From: Artocarpus heterophyllus
Lineage: Eukaryota > Streptophyta > Magnoliopsida > Rosales > Moraceae
DNA: 64,000 nucleotides
Direction of reading: 5' to 3'
Assembly (NCBI GenBank): GCA_025403435.1
Contig: CM046333.1
Location: forward strand, 37,283,521 to 37,347,520
The position numbers and the translations under genes are program-made. The notes under the pieces are model-generated. The model was not told the DNA's origin, did no database searches, and saw nothing but the letters and a program-made list of their open reading frames with translations. This document shows positions 1 through 12,239 of this stretch, piece by piece (positions within the stretch are counted from its first letter, which is position 1; the number at the start of each line of letters is the position of its first letter).

Positions 1-1121
1 TTTGTCTTGGCCATCGGAGTTGGACTCCGTGAATAGAAACATTGGCGCGTTGTCATAGGTGACGATGTGTTGGATCGGGACATAAAGTGAATTGATTTGG
101 ATTAATAATTCTATCTTGGCAAATCGATTCACTTTAGACAATCATTTGTATTGTATCTTAATCCTGAGATGAATAATGGGCCCGTTGTCTCGATTTGTGT
201 CTTTTGATGTACCAATGGGTGACTCCCACATCTCTATAGTGGCATGCATGCCGGTACGTTGGAGGCATGACTCTTGGTAGCGTAGACTTGTTATTCATAG
301 ATATGGAATCCATAGCTCCTCTTTAGGAGTAATGATATCCTCTTATATGCATTGTCCTGTAATTGGAAAACTGGAGCGCTCAACCATTTGGATACATAGG
401 TGTAACCGAATGGTATACTATCTTTGGATGGTAAGTTTTCTAATGGTGAGACAATGGAACGTAAGATAAAAATAATCGGGAAGGTAAGACAGAACTTGTC
501 CTTAAGCCGATTATGGATGATCATATGGGGATGCGATACACTATGATATGTCATGGAGACTTAGCTACACGAGCTTCTTAATTCTATAAAGTTTGAGAGT
601 GCAGCTCCAAGCTTTTAGTGGAGAAGCGTTGGAGTTGATAATTGTGAAATGTATATCTGGGATATTGGGTTTCATAATTATCATGAGCTTGAACTTTATA
701 GGTCCATTTTGGTCCCCTTTGCTAGCTCACAAAATCCTGTAACGACACGGCGTGCTTTTCCAATAATTGGTGACTTATGTCGGATTTATCAGATTGGTTT
801 AAAATTTATAAGAATCAAATAATTCATGTTTGTTTATCGGTTGAATTAATTATGTAAGAAATTAGTTCAAGATGAACTTGTTGAATTATGGCGTTCGGAT
901 AATTCTTGTCTGTTTATCGGTTGTTTTAATTTTGGACAATTAGAACAAGATAAACTTGTAGAATTATTGTGAATTGATTTATTTTCTTAGAGATTATCTT
1001 GATAAAGTTTGTTTTGATCAGATATCTTTTCTATTGGGCTATTTGAATCAAAACTAAGACTTTATCCTTTAGAATCTCGGGTGGAAAATAAAAGATTCGC
1101 GGAGATTTTTTCTCGGCAGTT

Positions 1122-1174
1122 CGGCCTGCCGAACTGGCCAGTTCGGCCTGCCTATCACACAGTTCGGCATGCCG
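1122..1174 (+). repeat. Palindromic array in Copia-1 5' LTR (3 units)
   Basis: Cores of the form CGGC-NN-GCCG (or one-sided variants) start at 1122, 1144 and 1165, a spacing of 22 and 21 bp. Flanks often extend the palindrome to TTCGGCCTGCCGAA. The array lies about 120-170 bp upstream of the TATA box, an enhancer-like place in U3. The function is unknown. Confidence 0.8.
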
Positions 1175-1294
1175 ATCGCGACAGTTAAGATTACGCGTTT
1201 TTCACGCGTATCTTATCAGATATTGATCCGAACTTGATTCTGTTTCGATTTTTGAGACCTAATCTGATATGGACTGACCCCAAGGACCAATAGG

Positions 1295-1302
1295 TATAAA
1301 AA
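1295..1302 (+). promoter_or_regulatory. Copia-1 LTR TATA box
   Basis: TATAAAAA in the LTR, with the same sequence at 17321-17328 in the right LTR. Copia-2 has a TATAAATA variant at the equivalent place. It probably sets the start of the genomic RNA some 30 bp downstream. Confidence 0.6.
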
Positions 1303-1696
1303 GGGAGTGAGTCTAATGATTTACTAAGATCAATTTAAGAGATTAAGAGTGATACTCTTCTAGTGAGCATCTGAAAACTCCCTGAGAGCTTTTGTTCACA
1401 AATCACGAACACTAGCTTTGGGTTCTCTCTATTGGTTGGAAGGAGAGTCACCGGTGGAAGAGCTGTACGTGTGAGCCCACACTCACTCCGGTTGTGGATA
1501 GAGAATAGCAAAGAAGACCAGTTGGTTGAGGCTTTTCTGGAACGTTACTTCTCTACACAGGTCGCGGAGGTTCTTCGGCACACTGAGGTTAGTAAGATCT
1601 GTTTAATTTATACATATAACATGTCAAACTTGTGTTTTGGAAAATACTCTGATGGAAAATTTTAAAAATTCCGCTGCGCACTTTGTTTCCAACAAT

Positions 1697-1710
1697 TGGT
1701 ATCAGAGCCC
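1697..1710 (+). other. Copia-1 primer binding site (initiator-Met tRNA type)
   Basis: TGGTATCAGAGCCC starts two bases after the LTR end. This is the standard plant PBS complementary to the 3' end of initiator methionine tRNA. Confidence 0.9.
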
Positions 1711-3358
1711 AGGTTTTTACATAAATTTGCAAGTTTGTGATCATGTTATATGCATAAATTTTGTGATCTTAATCTCTCCAATGCTTGAATTAAATTTTAT
1801 AGAGAGATGGCACTCTAGGTTTCTATATAATATATATGTTGTCATGGATTATATGGTGAATGTTTATTAATTAATTATGGTTGATTAAATTATTGTTTAA
1901 TTATTTATTAATTAATTAATACCGGTTATGGTTCCTTAGAGGTTAGAATGTGTATCTAGGTTTTTCATGTAATTAGATGGCGGACTATCATCTCCGTCTA
2001 GGAATTATTATTTAATTTTTAATTTGTAAGAATTTTGTAACTAAATAATTATTTGGAGAAGACGGAACGAGAAGTCGGATCTTAAAGATTGATGATGGCG
2101 TCTCCAGGTATTTCCTGAGTCTCTAATTTTATGTTTTTGAATTGTTAAAAATAAAATTGATGAATTGCATTAAAATTGTATTTTCTGGATTGAGGGTTTT
2201 CTGCTCGGTCGGCATGCCGGACCTCACAGTTCGGCAGGCCGAAGGTCACAGATCGGCAGGCCGGACGTACGGTCCGGCAGGCCGACAGTGGGGCAGAAAT
2301 TTTGGTGCTCTGCCGGTAGGCCGAACCTTCATGTTCGGCAGGCCGAACCTCCATGATCGGTAGGCCGATCACCTAGATCGGCCTGCCGACCGAGAGCAGC
2401 CAGGTGTCCAGAAAAGGTGCGATTTTTCTAGTGCAGTTTTAATTTTATTTTTGGGACGATTCTGAGAAACATTAAATTTGGATATGACCGGAAATATGAA
2501 GTGTTCGATTCATACGGGATTGAGGACTTGAAGATGGATATTACATGAAGAAGGATACAGCTTGAGGATTCAAGGATGAAGAATCGATAAATGTCTCGAT
2601 TATTCTCTTGTAATCTTAGTTTTTCTATTCTCTAGGGTGGAACCATAATATTACGGTTATTATTATTATGCTTGTAGCTTTGCTTGATTGCTTTGCTTGT
2701 CTGCATTATAATATGATTTACCATGTATATTGATAACATGTCATATAGAATAGGGAGTGCCGCTCATATTAAAATTGTTCATGCATAATTTTAAAATAAA
2801 ACCTTGACTTCAAAAGATTGAGTGGGAGAAGGTTTTCGAAAAGAGAACCTAAGGCCTCCATCGTTGGTCCATAGGAAGAACATGATGGTCCCAACCCCTA
2901 GGAAGGGATTTCTATCACGTACTAGATTGGATCTCTGAAAGGATAAGGTATTTTAGTATGATTTATGGTTGCACACCCCTAGGTGGTGATTATAAATCAT
3001 GGATAAAATATTAAAACGGTGGTTATACACTCACGTTAATTTTATTATTAACCTCCCCTAGGAGCTCTGTTAATAAAATTAATGGCCAAAGAAACGATTA
3101 TTAGTATATGCTGGATCATACGGGTCCTGGATGGCATATATTAATCAGGAGGGGATCCGTGTTCCTGATTGAATTTGGCATGACTCCCCTAGGAGCTTGT
3201 TGAATTCTAAGTTGGGAATTATCGTTGTAAGGTTGTGATATTTTCAAGGTTTTGACACATAAACACATTTGTATGATTTTACATGATTGTGTTATCTTAC
3301 TAAATTATTATATATGTTTGCTTATGTTTGGTATATGATTCTTTATTGTAGATTGAAA
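1711..3358 (+). other. Copia-1 untranslated leader
   Basis: About 1.65 kb between PBS and gag with no credible ORF. It holds the GC-rich palindromic array (2210-2388) in otherwise AT-rich DNA and is collinear with the Copia-2 leader (41854-43480). Short phrases such as CCCCTAGG recur between 2890 and 3200. A packaging or dimerisation role is possible but is inference. Confidence 0.75.
2210..2388 (+). repeat. Palindromic array in Copia-1 leader (8 units)
   Basis: Cores start at 2210, 2232, 2254, 2275, 2314, 2336, 2358 and 2379. Spacing is 22, 22, 21, 39, 22, 22 and 21 bp, so one unit is lost or degenerate in the 39-bp gap. Most cores read CGGCAGGCCG or CGGTAGGCCG, the opposite centre to the LTR array. 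Spacers of 11-12 bp vary while the cores are kept, which looks like binding sites rather than plain tandem duplication. Confidence 0.85.
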
Positions 3359-3880
3359 ATGTCTAAAAACGCTTTATCATCGATACTTGACAAAAACCAA
3401 TTAACCAGTGAGAACTATAATGATTGGAAACGGAACCTGGACATCGTCCTTTCCTTTGAGAAACTGAAATATGTACTGACAACTCCTTGTCCTCCCGAGC
3501 CTACGGGAGACTTAAGTAATGAACAATTCCAAGCGTACGATCGCTGGAAAGATGCTAATGATCAGGCCCGCTGCTATGTTATGGCTAGCATGAACAACGT
3601 GCTGCAGGCTCAACATCAGGATTATGAGACTACGAAGTAGATCTTGGATAATCTTGAGGACATGTTTGGAGGCCAGGCCATAACAAAGCAGCAAGGGGCG
3701 CTTCGAAAACTCTTAAACTGTAGACAGAGACCGGGGACATCTGTAAAGGAGCACATGATGTTGGTCATGGGTTACCTCGCTGAGGCTCAAACCAATGGAG
3801 CCGACATCGATGCTGAAACTCAGATGACTATGGTCTTTGAGACTCTGTCTAAGGAATTTATTCCGTTTAGAGCTACTTTT
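3359..3880 (+). pseudogene. Copia-1 gag, 5' part (broken by stop and by Gypsy-1)
   Basis: Starts at the ATG of MSKNALSS, which is conserved at 43481 in Copia-2, and encodes the N-terminal copia gag (UBN2/DUF4219-like, with an ENYNDWKR motif). A TAG at 3638-3640 replaces the CAG found in Copia-2. The frame runs on to ..FRATF and is then cut by insertion of Gypsy-1 at 3881, resuming at 12245. In copia elements gag forms the virus-like particle that packages element RNA. This copy cannot make the full protein. Confidence 0.88.
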
Positions 3881-3920
3881 TGTCACAACCCGCTTCTTTT
3901 TTTTTGGGCTGTGAAAGACT

Positions 3921-3954
<34 letters not shown>

Positions 3955-5148
3955 TTACGTATAGGTGTAAAACTCAGAATTTTTTTTTTTTTTAGGGACA
4001 AGTCCTTCATGTGAAGTTTAGCAACTCATTAGGTGTAAACAAAAACATATATTTACATAACACACTTTCTTTTCCAATACTGTTGCTAAATATTCTGAAA
4101 AGAGGTTTTGATATACCTAAATATGCTCAGTTCTTACATAGCACGTTCAAAGAAAACAAGTTTAAAATATACAGTAGCAGAAACGTAACTGTGGCGGCAT
4201 CCATACCCCTTTCTGCTCATTACTCATCACCCTCCGCCAGCTCATCAGTGACTTGGTTCTGACCTTCTAGTAGGAATACCTACAGCATGAAATACTTAAT
4301 GAGCTTACGCCCAGTAAGTCCCATATAACCCACATGCTCATTCAATAACATGCATGAACCATTTATGCTTTCTTATAAACCTTCTTTATCATTTTTATTT
4401 CTTATCTTTAACTAGGGCCCAAGTGTTCGTACCATTGCGCACTTAGGTCAACGTAACACCGTGACCATACTATATCCTTGAACTCCTCTTGAATCAGGAG
4501 TCGGTACGACACCTTTCTTAACTTCTGGTGACACAATTACCATCCCAATTATTATGGTTAACATACCATGTATGCAGTGACAAATGCATGTTATTCACCA
4601 TACATAAATATTCTTGTACAAAATAGCATATATGAGTACATACTTTTATACTTACAGGTATACGTTAACATACACACAAGTATACCATATAATATATACA
4701 CATGTATATGTATATGCACAAGTATACACCAACATACTTAAAGATGCTCATATCATAATATACACATAGGTATACACCTTGTTATACACACAGGTATACA
4801 TATACTTATGTCATACTCTATACTTAAGATTCCATGCTGTAAGTGGGATGGGTACTTACTTGATTCACACGTCGGGTAATTCAACCTCGATTTTGCTCCG
4901 TCCTAAACTTCTAGGATCCTGTTGGCCAATTTCAAAGTCATTAGCCAATAATCACTATGTTTCAACACACCGTGATCGTTAATTAGTGGACTGAGTTGCA
5001 TAACTATATACAACTCTAGAAACTACTGGTTTTTCTTATTTCTATCTAACTCTACCCTACCGTTTCTAACGAAGGGCGGAAAACTTTCTTATCAATACTT
5101 TTTCTCGTTTTGAAACATTTGACACGGTTCGGGTTATACGGGCAAAAA
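3881..5148 (-). repeat. Gypsy-1 3' LTR, truncated
   Basis: Matches 9178 to about 10460 except for TA-repeat and poly-T length and about two substitutions. It stops within a few bases of 5148, where pol sequence begins. The matching LTR continues for another 1.8 kb, so this one has lost its U3 start. Confidence 0.92.
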
Positions 5149-7773
5149 TGATGCTGCAAGTTTGGAGAATCCTTCTACAAAACGTCGATAATATCCTGCT
5201 AAACCAAGGAAACTCCTGATCTCGGTAATACTCTTTGGTGTAGGCCACTTATTTACTGCTTCGACTTTGGAAGGATCAACAGAGACTCCATCTCGTGACA
5301 CCACATGTCCTAGGAAATGAACCTTTTCCAGCCAGAATTCGCATTTTGAGAACTTGGCGTACAACTGATGCTTCCTCAATTGTTGCAGTGCAATCCTCAA
5401 GTGCTCTTCATGTTCCTCCGGTGTTCTTGAATAAATAAGGATATCATCGATGAACACAATGACGAATTTATCGAGATAATCCTTGAAAATTCGATTCATA
5501 AGATCCATAAAAGCTGCCGGGGCATTAGTCAATCCAAACGGCATGACACAGAACTCGTAATGCCCATAGCGCGTTCGAAACGCCGTCTTCGGTACATCTT
5601 TTTCCTTAACTCGAAGTTGATGATACCCTGAGCGTAGGTCAATCTTCGAAAACATAGATGCTCCCTTCAGTTGATCAAATAAGTCATCGATCCTTGGAAG
5701 TGGATACTTATTTTTAATCGTGACTTTGTTTAATTCTCGATAATCAACGCACATTCGTAATGTTCCATCTTTCTTCTTGACAAATAGCACTGGTGCTCCC
5801 CACGGAGAATGGCTCGGCCGGATAAACCCTTTTTCTAGCAATTCCTGCAATTGCACTTGAAGCTCTTTGAGTTCTCCTGGAGCCATACGATATGGTGCCT
5901 TCGAAATTGGAGCTGTGCCTGGTGTTAAGTCAATCTCGAACGAGACCTCCCGCTCCGGGGGTAAGCCTGGTAATTCATCGGGAAACACGTCGACGAATTC
6001 CTTTACTATGGGAACATCCTCCGGTCTTAACTGAGCTTTTTGGTCTTCATTTACTAAGTTTACTAAATAACCAGTGCACCCACTTTCCAACATCTTCCTT
6101 GCTTTTAATGCCGAAATTAGCGCCTTGGGAGCCTTGGGGATCTTTCCTGAGTACACGAATTTTTCACTTCCAGAAGGTCGAAATGTAATCTTGTGGTGTC
6201 GGCAATTAATCTTGGCGGTATATTTTCCCAGGAAGTCCATTCCCAGGATAACGTCATAATCTTGTATATCGATTATTATCAAATCAATATACAATTCCCT
6301 TCCACAAATGATAATCGGTATATGGCGTAACCAATGATCAGAACTTAATATTTCCCCAGAGGGGAGTGCAGTTTTAAAAGTTTGTTCTATCCTATCCCCT
6401 TCATTCCCTATTCGTTTAGCAAACTTATATGATGCAAATGAATGCGTTGCTCCAGAATCAAATAAAACATAGGCATCAGTGTTGGCAACAGAAAACTGAC
6501 CTGTCACCACAGTTGAAGTCCCCGCATCATCTTCTTTTTTTGTGTAAGCATATATCCGTCCGCTAGGTTCTGGAGCCTCTAAACGTCCCTGATTGATGCT
6601 TGGGCCTTCAATCTGAGCTTGGACTGCGTGCAACTGAGTTCCTTGGGTTCTTTGTTGACCTTGATTATTCTGGTTTTGGGGATTGGAGAAACAATTCCTG
6701 GCATAATGTCCTTCCTTGCCGCAGATGTAGCACTTATTGGTGCCAGCTTTACATTCTCCTGCATGTCTTTTCCCGCATTGACCACAGAGAGGTTTGTTAT
6801 TCCCTCCATCATTGATCCTTTTCGGGGGTCGTCCCTTTGAATTCTTTGAATTATTCACGTTCCATTTCCTCTTATTGTTGGTATTGTGATTGCATCCAAC
6901 TGGATAGCCTTGGGACTGCCCTTGACTCGGAACGTTTCCTTGTCCTTTCGCCTGCACAACTTGGCTCTACTTGGCCAAAGCTTTTTCTTCCTTTTGGGCT
7001 TTAAAGATTCTTGCCCTTTCCTCCTTATCACGGGTTATTCTGAACTCCGCTCTCGTGGCCCGTTCAATACAATCTTCCACGTCTTTAGGGGCTTGCCCTC
7101 CACTATCAACTATAAGGGCAATATTGGTTCGAAACATCCGCATTAATCTTCTTATCCGTTCTCGATCAGTAGGTACCAACTCGGGACATAGACGCGCCAA
7201 TTGGTTGAACCTCCTCACAGCTTCAGCTACTGACATATTGCCTTGCCGAAAATTGTTAAATTCCTCTTGCTGTGCCGCCATTGTTTCCACATTAAAATAA
7301 GCTCTTCCAAATTCCTCTACGAAATCATGCCAAGTCATTTCACCCACGTTTCTTCTGCGTTCCACTGATTCCCACCATCTCCTAGCATCCTTAGTGAGAG
7401 AAAATGAAGCGCATAAAACTTTCTCACGATCACTGAGTCCCATAAATTTCAGAACCCTCTCTATGCCGGTAAGCCAATCATCGGCTTCCAATGGGTCTGT
7501 TGATCCGTCAAACTCCGGGGCCTTCATTCGTCGGAACCTTTCATAAAATTCAGTAGTAGGTACCATTGGAACAGCTGGTGTTGTTGGTTCTACTTGTTGG
7601 GGTAGTGGTACGGGAGGTGGAAAGTCTACACGTACCGCAGGTACGGGATGCTGGTTAGATAATTGCTCCCTTAGTCCTTGCATTTCCCGTTCTTGAGCCT
7701 GGAGCTTCTGTTGTAACTCAACAATCATGACCATCAGATCCGGGTTCGTAGGTTCTCCAGGTACATCCGCCAT
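5149..7773 (-). pseudogene. Gypsy-1 gag-protease-RT polyprotein, truncated
   Basis: I choose the start at MADVPGEP (7773). The gag domain (roughly residues 70-200, with EADDWLTGIE and ARRWWESVE) is followed by an in-frame TAG at 6967-6969, then two zinc knuckles (CX2CX3HX4C and CX2CX4HX4C), a protease with [10 protein letters not shown], and a reverse transcriptase with VDYRELN and a FIDD catalytic box. The frame ends at the [12 protein letters not shown] region just after RT, where sequence jumps into the LTR. RNase H, integrase and any chromodomain are gone. The TAG lies between gag and the zinc knuckles. It is probably a CAG-to-TAG mutation, though regulated readthrough cannot be excluded from one copy. 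The element cannot transpose alone. Confidence 0.9.
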
Positions 7774-8217
7774 CGATAATAATCTTATATGCCTACCGCA
7801 CAGTGTCATTATTGCGTCAGCATATACTATTAACTTAATAGTATTCAGTAAATAAATGCATATATATCAAATAATATGAATACATGCCAACATGAACAGC
7901 AACATGAACTTTATATCTCATCTCATACATTTCATTAACTTCTTTCCTTTCTTTTCTTTTCCATTTCTCATTAACAAAACATTACATAAGGAAATAATAT
8001 GTATACAGTCTTCACTTTTTAACATAAACATTTCACATCATTTCCAGGAGCAGTTATCTCTTCCGGCTAATATGTACACTATCGCCGAGAAGGATACCAC
8101 TTGCCGGAGATACACTCATATACAAGGACAAGAAGATCAAAACTATACTAATCATACATCTATATACATTTTAATACACATGAGCATTCATAGGCTGCTC
8201 TTTCTTCTTCTTTTTTT

Positions 8218-9027
8218 TTAGTCCGACTCTACACCTGACATATCGCTATTTTCGGGATCCTCCTCGGGGTCCTCCTCTTCCTCCTCGCTAGAATCAGTAG
8301 ATTCGTCATCACTCGCTATGATGGGTTCGGGAGGTACTGGATTAAACTCGAGCTCATCATTGTCATCATCTTCATTTTCGTCATCCTCTTCCATCTCCGC
8401 TGGGGGATCCTCTATAGGCGCGGCCACATTTTGTTCGGCGTGTAATACTTCCGCAATAAAGTCATCCAAGCTCAGAAAGTTTCCAGGATATTGGATCTGT
8501 TGTTTTATTTCCGCTGGCAGATCTCGCCAAATCAAATCAAAAATACGTCCCAAGGGCAACCCTGGTGGAATCAATGGTGCCATAGTTCGACGAAACCTCA
8601 AAATATAATGACTTACTGGTTCCCCAACATACCTACCCCATATTGGCTCTACTCGTAAATAAAGTCGACGCCGCCAATCTACCCATAGCATTGGAAGTAC
8701 TTGGACTTGTACATCTTCAACAGGTGGTAAGGGTACAAATTCGGCTAAAATTTGCTCCCTGAAGCCTGGCCAATCCATATGCTGTTCTTCGGGACCAATC
8801 CTCAACCACCACGCGAGTGCCTCTCCCTGCAACCGCCCCGAAGCTAACAAAACCTTAAGGTGTTGTGGTGTATGGCACGAAACAAAAATCACTTCCATGG
8901 CATGAAGCCACTCAGTTAAAACCATAGGTCGCCGACTACCGTAGTATCTAGGAGGCATCATGTCCTGAAAAGCAACGCTCGCCCTACGGTCCGCCTCCGC
9001 ATTATTTTCATTATGAGGTGCCGCCAT
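8218..9027 (-). CDS. Extra gag-like ORF upstream of gag-pol in Gypsy-1
   Basis: An uninterrupted 269-codon ORF that begins about 135 nt after the PBS and ends about 445 nt before the main gag start. Residues about 38-105 align by eye with the main gag (LTEWLHAMEV..WWLRIGPEE..WPGFREQILAEF against ADDWLTGIER..WWESVERR..WHDFVEEFGRAYF), so it looks like a diverged gag capsid domain. No zinc knuckle follows. Instead the last 60 or so residues are a strongly acidic Asp/Glu/Ser tail. Plant Ogre elements are known to carry an extra ORF upstream of gag, but a second gag copy in a chromovirus-like element is not something I recognise. The main gag has a stop while this ORF is open, which hints at constraint or youth. 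The function is unknown. Confidence 0.72.
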   Translation of the reverse strand: MAAPHNENNAEADRRASVAFQDMMPPRYYGSRRPMVLTEWLHAMEVIFVSCHTPQHLKVLLASGRLQGEALAWWLRIGPEEQHMDWPGFREQILAEFVPLPPVEDVQVQVLPMLWVDWRRRLYLRVEPIWGRYVGEPVSHYILRFRRTMAPLIPPGLPLGRIFDLIWRDLPAEIKQQIQYPGNFLSLDDFIAEVLHAEQNVAAPIEDPPAEMEEDDENEDDDNDELEFNPVPPEPIIASDDESTDSSEEEEEDPEEDPENSDMSGVESD

Positions 9028-9163
9028 ATACTACATTTATCTCAATATGTATTAATTCTATATTAAATAAAATCTTGGCATTCTTACATTTAAAATTAGA
9101 CTATCTTACTTGAGCTCTGGCAGTGAGGCATGCGGCAATCAGCAGTAGGGTGGCAGGATTTCC

Positions 9164-9175
9164 GCTCTGATACCA
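9164..9175 (-). other. Gypsy-1 primer binding site
   Basis: On the minus strand TGGTATCAGAGC follows the LTR end after two bases, complementary to initiator methionine tRNA. It fixes the element's orientation and the 5' LTR as the right-hand copy. Confidence 0.88.
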
Positions 9176-9177
9176 AC

Positions 9178-9222
9178 TGTCACAACCCGCTTCTTTTTTT
9201 TTGGGCTGTGAAAGACTCTTTA

Positions 9223-9261
<39 letters not shown>

Positions 9262-12239
9262 TTACGTATAGGTGTAAAACTCAGAATTTTTTTTTTTTTT
9301 AGGGACAAGTCCTTCATGTGAAGTTTAGCAACTCATTAGGTGTAAACAAAAACATATATTTACATAACACACTTTCTTTTCCAATACTGTTGCTAAATAT
9401 TCTCAAAAGAGGTTTTGATATACCTAAATATGCTCAGTTCTTACATAGCACGTTCAAAGAAAACAAGTTTAAAATATACAGTAGCAGAAACGTAACTGTG
9501 GCGGCATCCATACCCCTTTCTGCTCATTACTCATCACCCTCCGCCAGCTCATCAGTGACTTGGTTCTGACCTTCTAGTAGGAATACCTACAGCATGAAAT
9601 ACTTAATGAGCTTACGCCCAGTAAGTCCCATATAACCCACATGCTCATTCAATAACATGCATGAACCATTTATGCTTTCTTATAAACCTTCTTTATCATT
9701 TTTATTTCTTATCTTTAACTAGGGCCCAAGTGTTCGTACCATTGCGCACTTAGGTCAACGTAACACCGTGACCATACTATATCCTTGAACTCCTCTTGAA
9801 TCAGGAGTCGGTACGACACCTTTCTTAACTTCTGGTGACACAATTACCATCCCAATTATTATGGTTAACATACCATGTATGCAGTGACAAATGCATGTTA
9901 TTCACCATACATAAATATTCTTGTACAAAATAGCATATATGAGTACATACTTTTATACTTACAGGTATACGTTAACATACACACCAGTATACCATATAAT
10001 ATATACACATGTATATGTATATGCACAAGTATACACCAACATACTTAAAGATGCTCATATCATAATATACACATAGGTATACACCTTGTTATACACACAG
10101 GTATACATATACTTATGTCATACTCTATACTTAAGATTCCATGCTGTAAGTGGGATGGGTACTTACTTGATTCACACGTCGGGTAATTCAACCTCGATTT
10201 TGCTCCGTCCTAAACTTCTAGGATCCTGTTGGCCAATTTCAAAGTCATTAGCCAATAATCACTATGTTTCAACACACCGTGATCGTTAATTAGTGGACTG
10301 AGTTGCATAACTATATACAACTCTAGAAACTACTGGTTTTTCTTATTTCTATCTAACTCTACCCTACCGTTTCTAACGAAGGGCGGAAAACTTTCTTATC
10401 AATACTTTTTCTCGTTTTGAAACATTTGACACGGTTCGGGTTATACGGGCAAAAATGATGATTTTGCCATCCATGAGTCTATTAACCTTTCCGAGCTCGA
10501 TTTCGTTATTTTAATGAAAATAGTCACGTATTAATTTTAAAATAATACCCTAATCGCTCGGATCTCCTTATTTCATATCTACGCCCCATTTTTGTAAAAC
10601 TTTACAGCTTATCCCCTAACTGAAAATTTTTGACAATTTTGCCCCCGGGCCTAAAATTTATCTCTGTAAACCAAAATTTTCTATTTTTCATAAGAAACAT
10701 TTTTCCTCAAAGTACCATATCTTAAATCATTTTCAAAAATGACATTTTTCCATTTTAACATTTTTTTCCACTTTTAAGAAATTCTTGAAAAATTAAAATC
10801 TCACAATCGGTTGAGATTTTTGACAAACCGCCCGCGTAACCTAACAGTTTCATCGAGATCTACAACTTTCATGTTTTAACTTTTCCCAAATTCTCGCTGT
10901 TTGGGGTGTTTTTGGGCATTTTTCAAATCTGCCGAGGGAATGCTTTTTCTTTCAATTTAGTCCTTAGGATATTTTTGTAAAAATCCATTTTAAAACTATC
11001 ATCCAGCCACTGCATAGACAGATTCACCCCTTGTCCAACCCTTTTCTATGCCAAAACACCATTTTTGCAAAACTTAACTTAAAATTACAAAACTACCGTT
11101 TTTGCATAAACTACCATTTTGCATCAACAACCCATAATTTTGACTATACCATCATACTATAAGTCACATACTCAGGGAATTAATCAAAACTTTGTCTATA
11201 AAGATCACATGCTTTAGAAATAATAAAGATCAAACAAAAATTACAAAAATTCAAGTTTAAGGGTTTAAAACTTACCCAAATAGGAATTTTGTGCTTCAAG
11301 CCTTCCAAGGACTCCTTTGAAGCTCTTTCCTAACCATTTTTTTCATGTAAAAATCTCCTTGAATCAAATCCCTCCTTAACCCATAAAAACCTTAAGAAAA
11401 CTAAAAAAAAGTTTAGGTTTTACCTCAATTTTGAAGAAATCCTTTAACCTATGCTTCTTGAATTTGGTTGGGGTCAATTTGTGCAAGATTTTGAGTTTGG
11501 AAATTTTTTTGTTGAATGGCTCTCCAAGCTGCCGGATGTTGAGGGAAAGAAATGAGAGAAAATTTGGCTTAATTCAAAATTACTACATGCTTATCACAAC
11601 TTATGGTGACTCATCAACAATTAATGGGCTTGCAAGATGGCAATTTGTGATTGGGCCACTTTTGTGATTTGGTGGCCCAATAGGATTTTGTTGGGTGTCC
11701 ACTTAGTGGCCCAAAAATTTTACATTGTATAATTTCTTCACCACTCAGTATTTTTTCTACACTGTCGTGGTCAAATCAGTGCAACTTGTAACCTTAGACT
11801 GTGTAAACTATTTTACTGGCCTTTAGTCTACTTTTGAAGGCCAAACGTAACATTTTTCATATCTGCGTTTTCACTTAACAGTATACTTTTACTGTGTCGG
11901 CCTCCTTTTACACTAGGTTGGGTTTCAGTGGACTCTATGTCTTACTCGTATTCTAAGTACTCATTCGTTTGTATCACAATTTTGCGATTAATTGTGATAC
12001 AAAATTCACTTTATGGATATTATTTACAAATTTTTGAGTAATTTAACTCATAAAATCTGTATAAAAAAAAATATCCATCATGACATCACATTCAATGTAA
12101 TACCCAATTAATACTGCTTATTTACATATTATCATAATTTTACAAAAGTTACAATTTTAAGGGTAAATTCATTAATTAAACCCACTTAAATATTAGGTTT
12201 TATTAATAAACCCCTTTTTTTTTTTTTCTAGTCATTACA
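9178..12239 (-). repeat. Gypsy-1 5' LTR, full length (about 3.06 kb)
   Basis: On the minus strand it begins TGTAATGACTAG at 12239 and ends GTTGTGACA at 9178, with the terminal TG..CA and TSD ctttt outside. It contains a TA microsatellite (about 9222-9260) and poly-T tracts. A diverged relative of this LTR forms the solo LTR at 21974-24828. Confidence 0.92.

Larger units (their letters stand above)
1..1694 (+). repeat. Copia-1 5' LTR (partial)
   Basis: Matches 16007-17720 nearly base for base and ends in ..TTCCAACA just before the PBS. It contains a TATA box near 1295 and a three-unit palindromic array at 1122-1174. Its start lies off the window. Confidence 0.93.
3881..12239 (-). mobile_element. 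Gypsy-1, Ty3/gypsy element nested in Copia-1 gag
   Basis: A reverse-strand element with 5-bp TSD ctttt at 3876-3880 and 12240-12244. Removing the element and one TSD copy restores a sequence collinear with the intact gag of Copia-2. Read from the right it has a full 5' LTR (9178-12239), an initiator-Met PBS, an extra gag-like ORF (8218-9027), gag-protease-RT (5149-7773), then an abrupt join to the inner part of the 3' LTR (3881-5148). RNase H, integrase and about 1.8 kb of the 3' LTR are missing. Over the shared 1.27 kb I see only about two substitutions besides microsatellite length, so it inserted recently. RT sequence and long LTRs suggest a chromovirus of Tekay/Del type, but the diagnostic chromodomain part is deleted. 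Confidence 0.93.

Noticed and set aside
291..554. 87-codon minus-strand ORF repeated at 16297 and 48057
   Set aside because: A by-product of the copia LTRs, conserved because the LTR copies are related. No recognisable protein features.
2142..2372. Arg/Pro/Gly-rich ORFs on both strands over the palindromic array
   Set aside because: The near-palindromic GC repeats force open frames on both strands. Same for 54129-54418 and 61019-61308.
1122..2388. CRISPR-like array
   Set aside because: Period of 21-22 bp with 10-bp cores and 11-12 bp spacers, in a plant retrotransposon, does not fit CRISPR repeats (usually 23-47 bp with spacers of similar length) and no cas genes exist.
4011..4982. Plus-strand ORFs repeated at 9318-10289
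   Set aside because: They lie inside the two Gypsy-1 LTRs and are identical only because the LTRs are. No domain or coding bias was seen.
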